From Paraglaciecola sp. L3A3 (lineage in GTDB: Bacteria > Pseudomonadota > Gammaproteobacteria > Enterobacterales > Alteromonadaceae), in the NCBI RefSeq assembly GCF_009796765.1, contig NZ_CP047023.1, positions 62,001 through 126,000 on the forward strand: 64,000 nucleotides of DNA, read 5' to 3'. Made by a program: the position numbers and the translations under genes. Positions 48,230 through 60,997 of the stretch are shown here, one piece after another (the first letter of the stretch is position 1; each line of letters opens with the position of its first letter). The notes beneath the pieces were generated by a model. The model saw only the letters and a program-made list of their open reading frames with translations, ran no database searches and had not been told where the DNA came from.

Positions 48230-48242
48230 TGTTCTTTAACAA
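48230..48242 (+). promoter_or_regulatory. boxA antitermination site, 16S leader
   Basis: TGTTCTTTAACAA matches the rrn boxA core (TGCTCTTTAACA), where the NusB/NusE complex binds to prevent Rho termination. It lies about 77 bp before 16S. Confidence 0.8.
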
Positions 48243-48318
48243 TTAATAACAAGACAATCTGTGTGGACACTCACGAAGTGAGCGTTCACCAAAAAAAATT
48301 CATATTTTCAAAAATATT

Positions 48319-49851
<1,533 letters not shown>

Positions 49852-49978
49852 CTATTACGGCGAACCTTGCTTCGTTGAGTGTTCACACAGATTGTTTTGT
49901 TGTTGATAAGAAAGAGCAAAAAGAAGTGCTTGGGTAACAAGTCACTATAGTGTTTTTGCGTAAGCGAAAACATAAAAT

Positions 49979-50055
<77 letters not shown>

Positions 50056-50154
50056 AATCTTTCCTACTCTGCGTTGAATGACGCGTTGTGTGCGGTGCAC
50101 ACGGCCTAATTATTCGCCTTGATTAGAAAAGGTTAGTAAATACCTGCTTTATGC

Positions 50155-50232
50155 GGGGCCATAGCTCAGCTGGGAGAGAGCGCCTGCCTTGCACGCAGGA
50201 GGTCAGCAGTTCGATCCTGCTTGGCTCCACCA
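50155..50232 (+). tRNA. tRNA-Ala (TGC) with a 10-base D-loop
   Basis: A 78-base gene with CCA encoded and anticodon TGC (CTTGCAC). Acceptor GGGGCCA pairs with TGGCTCC. The D-loop reads AGCTGGGAGA, two bases longer than the 8-base loop of most bacterial tRNA-Ala genes, so the gene is 78 rather than 76 bases. Confidence 0.95.
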
Positions 50233-50604
50233 CTTTACGTGGTAGATGATTTGCTCAAGAGATTAAGTAACCTTAATCAATGTGTACTGTTTCGATATAA
50301 ATAGTATTTATTGATTAGGGTTTTTTAAACCTTAAATGTTCTTTAACAATATGGAAAGCTGATAAAAAAAGTAATCGAAAACAAAAAGAGTACTCTTTAA
50401 GAGCTTACTCTATCTGATTTTTATGATTAGTACTTGTCACGCATACAACAGCGACGTTCTTTAAATTTATTTAAAGGATAAGCACCTAACTTTGGATAAA
50501 AGGCCAAAGGGTGGACGAGTTGTTTGATTTATCTCTGACGTTACTGAGGTGAAACAAGCAACGTGTCATTACGTCAGTAATGAAGAGGTCATTTGGGGTT
50601 GTAT
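50233..50604 (+). other. 16S-23S spacer distal part with second boxA
   Basis: A 372-bp spacer without genes. It contains TGTTCTTTAACAA at 50338-50350, a second boxA antitermination site before 23S, and sequences pairing around 23S for RNase III processing (not resolved here). Confidence 0.75.
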
Positions 50605-53482
<2,878 letters not shown>

Positions 53483-53759
53483 ACAACGCCCAAGTGGCTT
53501 TTTGTAAACGCGCTAATCGCGCTATCGTGATATTATGCTGCTCTTGATATAAAGAGTGGGCAAGGGGACCTTGCTGACATAATATCTACTCGCTAAAGGA
53601 AAAGCGAAGATAAGCGAAGCAGTTTATAAGAATCATAAAGCGTAATATGAGTGACAAGACAACATCATAGAAATAGAGTAAGACTAAGAGCTTTTTAGCC
53701 TCGATTATTTGGTCAATAAGACCTCAGCTTTTACATATTGATAAGAACATACCAGTTTT

Positions 53760-53878
53760 TGTCTGGCGGCCATAGCGATGCGGTCCCACCTGATCCCATT
53801 CCGAACTCAGAAGTGAAACGCATTAGCGGCGATGGTAGTTTGGGGTTTCCCCATGCGAGAGTAGCACACTGCCAGACT
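53760..53878 (+). rRNA. rrf: 5S ribosomal RNA
   Basis: About 119 bp, TGTCTGGCGGC to GCCAGACT, with paired ends and the conserved CCGAACTCAGAAGTGAAACG. The 23S-5S spacer (53483-53759) shows no tRNA gene. Confidence 0.97.
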
Positions 53879-53892
53879 CCTATTTAAGTACT

Positions 53893-53918
53893 AAGCCACC
53901 TCATTGAGGTGGCTTTTT
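53893..53918 (+). terminator. rRNA operon terminator
   Basis: AAGCCACCTC-ATT-GAGGTGGCTTTTT hairpin with a T run, 15 bp after 5S. Confidence 0.92.
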
Positions 53919-53963
53919 GCGTTTCTAGGGTTTGAAACATAGTCATTACTTTTGAATAGAAGA

Positions 53964-54172
53964 GTAAGCGTCCGGTAAACCACACCTAGTCATTAAGGTT
54001 TGTTAATTTGAAAATACCTTCCCATTATTAAGGAGAGGTATTATGAAGCATAGAACACTAGATGAGTGGCGAGAGTTGATTTCCCAACAACAATCAAGTG
54101 GCTTAGCCATTATTGATTTCTGTCGAGAGCACAGGCTTAGCACATCGAGTTTTTATAAATTTCGTGGGCAAT
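53964..54172 (+). mobile_element. IS66-family element, 5' remnant
   Basis: Begins with GTAAGCGTCCGGT, the typical IS66 terminal inverted-repeat start, and runs into the first tnpA codons before being cut by an IS630 element. No other IS66 genes or right end are present. Confidence 0.8.
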
Positions 54173-54189
54173 TATACCAATCACGATAA
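54043..54189 (+). pseudogene. tnpA: Truncated IS66 accessory protein TnpA
   Basis: A 48-residue frame from ATG 54043 with a strong AAGGAGAGG ribosome site. The start (HRTLDEWRELISQQQSSGLA, then FCREHRLSTSSFYKFRG) matches the N-terminal HTH of IS66 TnpA. The last few residues (about LYQSR) are encoded by the invading IS630 end, so the protein is truncated and probably inactive. Confidence 0.85.
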
Positions 54190-54738
54190 TTAATTTCCCA
54201 CCTGTGCCCAATTTCTGGCGCACAATTTGATAACCTTTTCTTTATCGCTGATAAAGTTATTCCATGCCCGACTGCATTGTATGACAATATCCTCATAGCT
54301 ATCAAAGCATTGATTGGCCAACTCATTTTGCCTAAGCCATTGCCATACCTGCTCGATTGGGTTTAGCTCTGGAGAATAGGGCGGAAGCTTGATGATACTC
54401 ACGTTATCCAGGTCATGCGCAATATCGTCTGTATGCCAACCCGCACCATCCATAATCACTACTGCATAGCGATCCAGTTGTGTGCGATTTGATATTAATT
54501 GTAAATGTTGTCTCATAATGTCTTTGTTCACCACAGGGGTTATCAAGGCTTCTGTTTCACCTGTCGCTGGGCATACAGCCCCAAATAAATGCGCATACTC
54601 AAACTGTTGTTGCTTGACCGCTCTAGGGCGACTACCTTTGTTCGCCCATAAACGTGTAGTGGTGTTCTGTTGACCTATTCTAGCCTCATCTTGAAACCAA
54701 ATATCGACTTTATCCAGTGTGACATGGCCTGGGATCAA
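54190..54738 (-). CDS. IS630 transposase, C-terminal DDE part
   Basis: About 182 residues with the DDE catalytic core: WFQDEAR (first Asp), VIMDGAGWH (second Asp) and PPYSPELNPIEQVW (Glu). The frame has no ATG; TTG at 54738 is only nominal. The same frame continues upstream without an obvious stop to an A7 run and fits there to the preceding HTH half, so the two are pieces of one transposase. Confidence 0.85.
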   Translation of the reverse strand: MIPGHVTLDKVDIWFQDEARIGQQNTTTRLWANKGSRPRAVKQQQFEYAHLFGAVCPATGETEALITPVVNKDIMRQHLQLISNRTQLDRYAVVIMDGAGWHTDDIAHDLDNVSIIKLPPYSPELNPIEQVWQWLRQNELANQCFDSYEDIVIQCSRAWNNFISDKEKVIKLCARNWAQVGN

Positions 54739-54748
54739 TTTGATCGTT

Positions 54749-55225
54749 TCAATCTGCAGTTTTTTTAAACTCGTCTTGAGCTTCTTGGGACTGCTTAGGG
54801 TGCTTAGAGCGACTGGTTATCCAAGAAAACCCTAGCTGATGCAGTAGACGATATATGTTAGTCAGGCCATAGGTAATACCAAATTCTTGCTTCACATAGT
54901 CAATGATGAGTGTGCCTTTGAGCCTTCTACCATCAGGTTTTATGGCATGAGACTCAATGTAAATTTTCAACGTCTGCAGTTGCTCAGCTGATAAAGCACA
55001 AGGCCGACCAGAGCGCGGCTTTTCCTTTAATCCGTCCAAACCATCTTGGTTGAAGCGCTTCACCCACTCATTCACCATTCTACGGCTGACGTGCAGATAC
55101 CGAGCCGCTTGCGTGCGATTAACGCCTTGTAGAATATGTGAAAGGGCCATTAATCTGACTCGCATCCGAGCATTTTTTTCCTTCGCTATGAGTGTCGAAA
55201 AATCGATATTTTTTAAGCTATGCAT
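54749..55225 (-). CDS. IS630 transposase, N-terminal HTH part
   Basis: About 158 residues with two helix-turn-helix motifs (NRTQAARYLHVSRRMVNEWV and the GLTNIYRLLHQLGFSW region). It ends shortly after GAGTTTAAAAAAACTGCAG. Removing one A from the A7 run would fuse it in frame to the DDE part as EFKKLQIE. Either programmed slippage makes the full enzyme or a 1-base insertion has inactivated it. Confidence 0.85.
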   Translation of the reverse strand: MHSLKNIDFSTLIAKEKNARMRVRLMALSHILQGVNRTQAARYLHVSRRMVNEWVKRFNQDGLDGLKEKPRSGRPCALSAEQLQTLKIYIESHAIKPDGRRLKGTLIIDYVKQEFGITYGLTNIYRLLHQLGFSWITSRSKHPKQSQEAQDEFKKTAD

Positions 55226-55262
55226 GAGAAGAATTAAGATAAGAATACATAACTCAATTAGA

Positions 55263-55799
55263 TCACAAACTTAGTGAAAATGGTATTATTGCATTATTCA
55301 ATGCTGTTTTTGTCAATTCCGCGTTAGGCTTTGTCGATAATGCATAACCCACGATTTCTTTAGTTGATAGATCTAAGACACATGCTAAATAGCTCCAGCC
55401 ATGATGATGTCTGATATAGGTTATATCGCCAACCCAATGAGTATTATAGGTATCAGGACTAAACTGTCGCTTGAGTAAATTGGGCGCATATTTATGTTCA
55501 ACACCTGAATCTGGATAATAATGTTTCTTCTTAGGCCTAATCGCCTTTATGTTTAGTTTTTTCATGAGTGTAGCCGTTTTATATAAACCAATGTTGTGGT
55601 CTAGCGCATTCAGTTCAACCTGCATTCTGCGCTTACCATAAGTATTTCCTGTCACTTCTGCTATCGACTGAATCGATGATGCAATATCATCGCTATTAGG
55701 AGGCCTAGGGTGGTAATAATAACGGCTACTACTCACTTCAAATAAACGACATAACTCGGTGGTGGTATAGCCAAGTTGAGCTTTCTTCATTTCTTTCAT
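55263..55799 (-). pseudogene. IS3-family transposase OrfB, 3' truncated
   Basis: About 178 residues against ~280 in full-length IS3 OrfB. It contains the HTH_21 segment (TTTELCRLFEVSSSRYYYH) and the first catalytic region THWVGDITYIRHH, then a DLSTKEIVGYAL stretch. After NNAI it runs into the IS630 end and stops, so the second Asp-Glu part is missing. OrfA ends and OrfB begins with a 1-base overlap (TAATG). Confidence 0.88.
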
Positions 55800-56232
55800 T
55801 ACATTAAGTCTGGATTGTTGCGTATGAAGAAAGCGGTGGCTTTTTTTAATATTTCATTATCCCTTAATGCTCGCTTAAGTTGCGTTTCTAACGCTTGGAT
55901 CCTTTGCTGCTCATCTGTTAATGCCTTGGTGTTTTCTGGTGTAACACCCTGCAACTCAGATTGATATTGACGCTTCCAACGTGATACGGCTGATCTGCCT
56001 GCACCTGATATTTCTTCAACCTGTTTATTGGTATACCCATCTTCTACCATCAATTTGGCGTATTCTAATTTCTGTTTCGGGGTGAAGGTTACTTTTGCTT
56101 TTCTAGTCATGTTAATACCTACGAGATTTTGTTTATTTTAAGCTATAAATCTCTCCAGTTTCATTAAACCATTACACCTTAATAGGTGGCCTTTTTTTTG
56201 CTTTGATAACTTTTTAGGTCGGAGTGGGCACA
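55287..56232 (-). mobile_element. IS3-family element, 5' part
   Basis: Holds OrfA and most of OrfB. The probable outer end is at 56232, where the minus strand starts TGTGCCCACTCCGACC, a TG-type IS3 end. The other end was lost where the IS630 element begins. Upstream of OrfA is a hairpin CACCT-TAAT-AGGTG followed by eight T on the plus strand (about 56174-56200), possibly protecting the element from outside transcription. Confidence 0.7.
55799..56110 (-). CDS. IS3-family transposase OrfA
   Basis: A 103-residue HTH protein (KQKLEYAKLMVEDGYTNKQV, SRWKRQYQSEL) with a C-terminal leucine-zipper-like helix (TDEQQRIQALETQLKRALRD), as in IS3 OrfA. Intact, but its OrfB partner is truncated, so the element should not move by itself. 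Confidence 0.88.
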   Translation of the reverse strand: MTRKAKVTFTPKQKLEYAKLMVEDGYTNKQVEEISGAGRSAVSRWKRQYQSELQGVTPENTKALTDEQQRIQALETQLKRALRDNEILKKATAFFIRNNPDLM

Positions 56233-56233
56233 T

Positions 56234-56360
56234 CCCTGATGAAACTCACCCAAATATGACATCCTTGTCATATTGAAAATACCTAGCCGAGCAGTGCTCG
56301 TCTCAATACGGTATTTTCCCCTGATGATATGCACCCAATCCCAACATCCATGTGATATTG
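56234..56360. repeat. Degenerate direct repeat with nested hairpins
   Basis: Two ~42-base units (56234-56275 and 56318-56360) share the frame CCTGATGA...CACCCAA...ACATCC..GT.ATATTG. The first contains AATATGACA/TGTCATATT (56253-56274), and GAAAATACC (56275-56283) pairs with GGTATTTTC (56310-56318) across the gap. No gene is seen between the IS3 end and the MITE-like copy. Confidence 0.55.
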
Positions 56361-56417
56361 TGTTCTGTCTAGTTAAATCTTAATTAGTGATCACATTAAG
56401 CTACTTCTAGAGCACAT

Positions 56418-56650
56418 TTTTAAATGGATTGGTATAACAAGTATAGTTCAAGCTATATATTAACAATATAATTCAATAGCTTAATCACATTCGGTCAAAC
56501 CCTCAAACTGAATCCTCAAGCGGTGACGAAATTTTTCGAGGAAAGTAGAAGAATTGTTGTAATTAAAAACGTGTTTTTGCTAGAGAAGCTAACGCCGCTA
56601 AACAACAAAAGAGTGTTATCGAGACGTTCGGCTTCTCAAGATTCAGGCTA
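56418..56650. mobile_element. MITE-like element, diverged copy 2
   Basis: The reverse complement of the element at 38975-39208 aligns over its whole length, best in the right half: CGGTGACGAAATTTTTCG, then AACGCCGCTA, AGAGTGTTATCGAGACGTTC and TTCAGGCTA at the end. The left inverted repeat has decayed. The right tip ends on the stop codon of the envZ-like gene (56648-56650). Confidence 0.65.
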
Positions 56651-57949
56651 GTTAAGTTTGTTAGCGTCTATTACTACACTAACTACTAACCCTCCATCGG
56701 AGTGGTTTTTTAAACTGACGGTTCCTGAGTGCATACTGACTATCCGTTTTATGATAGCTAAGCCTAAGCCAGAGCCTAAACTGCCGCGGGCTTTATCACC
56801 CTGTGTAAAGGGTTCGAATAGGGATTCCATATTCTCTTCTGGGATCCCTGGACCAAAGTCTCGGATAGAAAAGCTTACTTTTTGTTTCTTTTTATCGTGA
56901 CATGTAGATATTTCTATATTGTTACTGCCATACCTAAATGCATTTTCAATAAGGTTTTCAAGTACCCTACGCAAGGCGACTCTACGAATTAATATTTTAG
57001 GTAATGGAGCTAACTTTAATTTAATATTATGATTTTCTTCAATATTTCTTGCTTGAACAGCGTCATTAATTAGATCGTTAATATTACCTTCTTCCAATAC
57101 CTCTTGTTGATCTTGGCGTACATAGTCAATAAATTGGTCAATGATGTCGTTCATGTCTTCTATATCATGCACTATACCTTCTTTAATCCAATCTTGACTG
57201 TCAGGTAACATTTCACTAGCTAAACGGATACGGGTTAGAGGGGTACGTAAATCGTGTGATATGCCAGCTGTGAGCAAGGCTCTATCTTTTTCTAATTGTT
57301 TTATTCCTTTAGACATCTGATTAAAAGCACCAGTTACGGCAATTAATTCACAGGCTCCTTCTTCTTTTAATGGTGAAGGTACTTGGCCTTTACCCACAGT
57401 AATAGCTGCTTCTTGTAATGCTTTTAAAGGCCGATTGAGTCGTCTTACGAATATCAAACTGCCTCCTACACTTAATATCCCTATCATTAATAAGTAGACT
57501 AAGTGAGGAGAGCCTTCACCATGGCCAAGTCCAACAATAGGGATAGTGATCCAAATGGATGGATTTTGTGGTGGTTTGATCCAGTATAAATAAGGCTCAC
57601 CATGAGTAATTTTGACTTGGGCCTCGCCTCCTAAATTGTAGGACATCTGCTTTGACCAAGATTGATAAGGAACAGCTTGATTCAACCCTTGTTTTACAGC
57701 TTCTGCGTCACTGAGTATTCGCATACCAGTTGTATCAAATATACGTTCATTCAGTTGTGAATCTTCGCCGTTTAGACCTTCGATAAAAGCTAATTTAATT
57801 TGGTTCGAAAGTAAGTTATTAATCTGTTGTACATTTGGGCTGACAAAATAAAAGGTTACTGATACTAAAGAGACAACTTGGTTGATCAGCAATAACATGC
57901 CGATCAACAAGACGGTTTGACCAAAGGCGCTTCTAGGAAGTATTTTCAC
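56648..57949 (-). CDS. envZ: EnvZ-like osmosensing histidine kinase
   Basis: A 433-residue inner-membrane kinase: helix at about 9-31, periplasmic domain, helix at about 150-170, HAMP, then the H-box [16 protein letters not shown] (EnvZ signature) and the ATP domain with [19 protein letters not shown] and GSGLGLAII. It phosphorylates OmpR, encoded 27 bp upstream. The 3' end touches a repeat element, and its stop codon lies in the repeat tip. Confidence 0.93.
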   Translation of the reverse strand: MKILPRSAFGQTVLLIGMLLLINQVVSLVSVTFYFVSPNVQQINNLLSNQIKLAFIEGLNGEDSQLNERIFDTTGMRILSDAEAVKQGLNQAVPYQSWSKQMSYNLGGEAQVKITHGEPYLYWIKPPQNPSIWITIPIVGLGHGEGSPHLVYLLMIGILSVGGSLIFVRRLNRPLKALQEAAITVGKGQVPSPLKEEGACELIAVTGAFNQMSKGIKQLEKDRALLTAGISHDLRTPLTRIRLASEMLPDSQDWIKEGIVHDIEDMNDIIDQFIDYVRQDQQEVLEEGNINDLINDAVQARNIEENHNIKLKLAPLPKILIRRVALRRVLENLIENAFRYGSNNIEISTCHDKKKQKVSFSIRDFGPGIPEENMESLFEPFTQGDKARGSLGSGLGLAIIKRIVSMHSGTVSLKNHSDGGLVVSVVIDANKLN

Positions 57950-57976
57950 AAAATTAAAAATTTCTAATAATAAGGA

Positions 57977-58702
57977 TTATGATGCATTTTCGCCATCAGG
58001 TACGAATACATAACCTAAGCCCCATACAGTTTGGATATATCTAGGGTTGGTCTGATCCTCTTCTAACATACGACGTAAACGAGAAACTTGGACGTCGATA
58101 CTTCTCTCTAAGGCACTGTAATCTCTGCCTCTAGCTAAATTCATTAATTTATCTCGAGATAAAGGTTCTCTAGGATGAGTTACTAATGACTTAAGCACGG
58201 CGAATTCGCCACTGGTTAATGTCATGGGTTGGCCGTCTGCTAACATTTCTCTGGTGCCTAGATTTAAAGAATATTTACCGAAGGTTACAATTTGTTCTTC
58301 TAATGATGGTGCGCCAGGTGCTTCTGTTGTTTTACGACGTAGAACAGCTCTTACTCGAGCTAATAACTCTCTAGGGTTAAAGGGTTTGGGTAAATAATCG
58401 TCCGCACCCATTTCTAGGCCGATTATACGATCAACTTCGTCACCTTTGGCTGTGAGCATAACGATAGGAATTTCATTTTCTTTTTGACGTAGACGACGAC
58501 AGATAGAAAGGCCGTCTTCACCAGGTAGCATAAGGTCTAGTACAATTAAGTGGAAATTCTCTCGCTCTAGAAACCTATCCATTTGTTCTGAGTTAGCAGC
58601 GGCCCTTACTTGAAAGCCTTGCTCAACTAAATAACGTTCTAATAAACTGCGTAAACGCATGTCATCATCGACTACTAAAATTTTGGTGGTTTCTTGTCCC
58701 AT
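57977..58702 (-). CDS. ompR: OmpR-like response regulator
   Basis: A 241-residue cytoplasmic regulator. The receiver has DDD near 15 and the phosphorylated Asp in VLDLMLPGEDGLS (about 56). The winged-helix DNA-binding domain ends in YIQTVWGLGYVFVPDG, as in E. coli OmpR. It is the first gene of ompR-envZ and probably controls outer-membrane porins. Confidence 0.95.
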   Translation of the reverse strand: MGQETTKILVVDDDMRLRSLLERYLVEQGFQVRAAANSEQMDRFLERENFHLIVLDLMLPGEDGLSICRRLRQKENEIPIVMLTAKGDEVDRIIGLEMGADDYLPKPFNPRELLARVRAVLRRKTTEAPGAPSLEEQIVTFGKYSLNLGTREMLADGQPMTLTSGEFAVLKSLVTHPREPLSRDKLMNLARGRDYSALERSIDVQVSRLRRMLEEDQTNPRYIQTVWGLGYVFVPDGENAS

Positions 58703-58920
58703 ACTTTATTCAGCTCGTAACAATTACTTTAATTGCAACACTATAAGTGAAAGCTAAGTGATTCAAAAGGTTGCTTTGCCTCAAGGAGTCTTTGCTTTGT
58801 TACAAAGTTTGTCATTTGAACCCTATTATCTAAGGCAAACATGACTATATTTACTGTAAATATGTTAATTATAGTTAACTATGTATAATTAGTTAATCTT
58901 GGTCATTCTGATAGCTGTAT

Positions 58921-59847
58921 ATGAATAATGGATTTGCAACATTAGCATCGCGTATTGGTGACTTTCTAAATGTCACTCAAGACGGCTATGCTATTTTTTG
59001 TATGCAAGATAAATTGATTGGTTGTAACCAAGCCTTCGCTGATATTATGTATTTAGATATTAATCATATTGTTGGTAAAACATTTGATGAGTTATATCGT
59101 GTCATTTATGAAAAACAACAAGGTCCAAAAATCAATAGCAATGATATTGATGCTTGGTTAAAAGATGCCAGCTTAAAAAGACGCTCTAGAGACTTTAGAT
59201 TATTTGAAGTTGATTTGGTGGATGGCCGCTGGTTTCTAATTTCAGAGCAAACTTTAGCTAATGGTGATTTATTATTACAAGCTAAAAACATTACTAAACA
59301 GAAGATGATTGAGCACAGTTTATTTGAACATAGCACGCAACTATCTAATTTGGCTGCCACCGACGAGCTAACTCAAATAGCTAATCGGCGCTGCTTTATT
59401 AGCCATGTTCAAGCTGAATTAAAGCGTTGTGAAAGGAGCAACTTGTCTGCTGTTTTTTGTTTGTTAGATATAGATTTCTTTAAAAGAATTAACGATAAAT
59501 TCGGCCATATTATTGGTGATAGGGTCTTGGTAAAGTTAGCACAGGTTGTGAAAAGATTTTTACGAGAATATGATCCTTTTGGCAGAATCGGAGGTGAAGA
59601 ATTTGCTATCTTTCTACCTGAGACCAACATGTTACAAGCCAAAGATATTATGCAACGTTTATGTGATCTTATTGTTGAAACTAACTTTAATTCTTCGCAA
59701 CAATCAATAAATTTGACAGTTTCAATTGGTTTAGTTGAAAACTGGAATGGAGCCACCTTTGAACAATTGTATAGCAACGCTGATGTGGCTTTATTTGAAG
59801 CCAAGGGGGCAGGGCGTAATCGGATTGCGGTGTTTGAACAAATTTAG
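58921..59847 (+). CDS. PAS-GGDEF diguanylate cyclase
   Basis: A 308-residue soluble protein with an N-terminal PAS domain (about 15-125) and a GGDEF domain (about 140-305). The active site is GGEEF, preceded by the inhibitory-site pattern REYD five residues earlier. It produces cyclic di-GMP; the PAS ligand is unknown. Monocistronic, divergent from ompR. Confidence 0.92.
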   Translation: MNNGFATLASRIGDFLNVTQDGYAIFCMQDKLIGCNQAFADIMYLDINHIVGKTFDELYRVIYEKQQGPKINSNDIDAWLKDASLKRRSRDFRLFEVDLVDGRWFLISEQTLANGDLLLQAKNITKQKMIEHSLFEHSTQLSNLAATDELTQIANRRCFISHVQAELKRCERSNLSAVFCLLDIDFFKRINDKFGHIIGDRVLVKLAQVVKRFLREYDPFGRIGGEEFAIFLPETNMLQAKDIMQRLCDLIVETNFNSSQQSINLTVSIGLVENWNGATFEQLYSNADVALFEAKGAGRNRIAVFEQI

Positions 59848-59887
59848 CTAAATGACCTCGTATCAATCCAGAATACAATTCAAATTC

Positions 59888-60787
59888 TTATTCACTCACC
59901 CAATCCATTTGAAAACCAGCGCGGCGTTTTTTGTCTAAAAGTTCTTCTAATAGAGGCATTAATATCAATTCCATCGCCAACCCCATTTTTCCACCGGGTA
60001 CCACTATGGTGTTAATACGTGACATAAAAGCACCATCGATCATTTTCAATAAATAAGGATAATCTACTGTTTTCATTTCACGACGAAAACGCACAACAAC
60101 AAAACTTTCATCTTGACTGGGTATTTCTCGCGCACTAAATGGATTAGATGTATCTACAGTGGGCACTCGCTGAAAATTAACGTGCGTACGTGAAAATTGG
60201 GGAGTAATGAATTTAAAATAGTCATCTAGACTGCGTACTATGCTACTCATCACGGCTTCACGAGAGTGGCCTCTGTCGTTGGTGTCACGCACTATTTTTT
60301 GGATCCACTCCAAGTTTACTATGGGAACCATGCCAACCAGTAAGTCCACATGTTTGGCAACGTCAACTTCATCATTGGTTACTCCACCATGTAGACCTTC
60401 GTAGAACAGTACATCTGTATTTTCAGGTAAATCTTGCCAAGGTGTAAATGTACCTGGCATTTGGTTAAACGGAACGGCTTCATCAAAGGTATGCAAATAT
60501 TGCCTATGCTTACCCATGCCGGTTTCACCATATTCTTTGAATAAAGATTCTAACATTTCGAAATCATTGGCTTTGGGGCCGAAATAACTAATATGTCGAC
60601 CTTGTTCCTGAGCTTTACGGATCTCTACTTCCATTTCAGGACGGGTAAATCGATGGAAGCTATCACCAGCTACAACAGCAGCATTAACCGATAAATTACG
60701 GAAAATATGTCTGATCGCATTAGTAGTCATAGTTGTGCCTGCACCAGATGAACCGGTGATTGCAATTACGGGGTGTTTAACTGACAT
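59888..60787 (-). CDS. prkB: Phosphoribulokinase-like protein
   Basis: A 299-residue P-loop kinase with ITGSSGAGTTMTT near residues 10-22 and the PrkB pattern (DSFHRFTRPEME, YFGPKANDFEML, LFYEGLHGG). It resembles phosphoribulokinase, but no RuBisCO is present and the cell is presumably heterotrophic; the physiological substrate of gammaproteobacterial PrkB is not settled. It stands alone between a GGDEF gene and the Amt fusion. Confidence 0.92.
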   Translation of the reverse strand: MSVKHPVIAITGSSGAGTTMTTNAIRHIFRNLSVNAAVVAGDSFHRFTRPEMEVEIRKAQEQGRHISYFGPKANDFEMLESLFKEYGETGMGKHRQYLHTFDEAVPFNQMPGTFTPWQDLPENTDVLFYEGLHGGVTNDEVDVAKHVDLLVGMVPIVNLEWIQKIVRDTNDRGHSREAVMSSIVRSLDDYFKFITPQFSRTHVNFQRVPTVDTSNPFSAREIPSQDESFVVVRFRREMKTVDYPYLLKMIDGAFMSRINTIVVPGGKMGLAMELILMPLLEELLDKKRRAGFQMDWVSE

Positions 60788-60997
60788 TCAATATATTTAC
60801 CTGAAAAATGAACAACATTTATAAGCAAGCTTGGCTTCGGGGTCAAGAACTACCGTATTTTAACTTTACAAGATTAATCATGAAGTGGGTACTTACTTGT
60901 TTATAATAGCCTTTTTTAATAGGTTTACTTGGATTTATTACTAAATATTGAAAACTATATAAAGGTAATAGAAAATAATTTAGGTTTGTTATTAATA

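Larger units (their letters stand above)
54173..55286 (-). mobile_element. IS630-family element with split transposase
   Basis: About 1.1 kb, the usual IS630 size. Both ends start with ATACCA-type repeats read inwards (left TATACCAATCACGATAA; right, minus strand, ATACCATTTTCACTAAG) and are next to TA, the IS630 target. It joins an IS66 remnant on the left to an IS3 remnant on the right, so it does not sit in one clean target. Boundaries are accurate to a few bases. Confidence 0.75.

Noticed and set aside
53760-56650. Possible integrative element or prophage next to the rRNA operon
   Set aside because: Only transposase fragments and repeats are present; no integrase, phage gene or attachment duplication is seen.
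59888-60787. Calvin-cycle phosphoribulokinase
   Set aside because: The sequence fits the PrkB type found in heterotrophs, and no RuBisCO or other Calvin-cycle gene is in the window.
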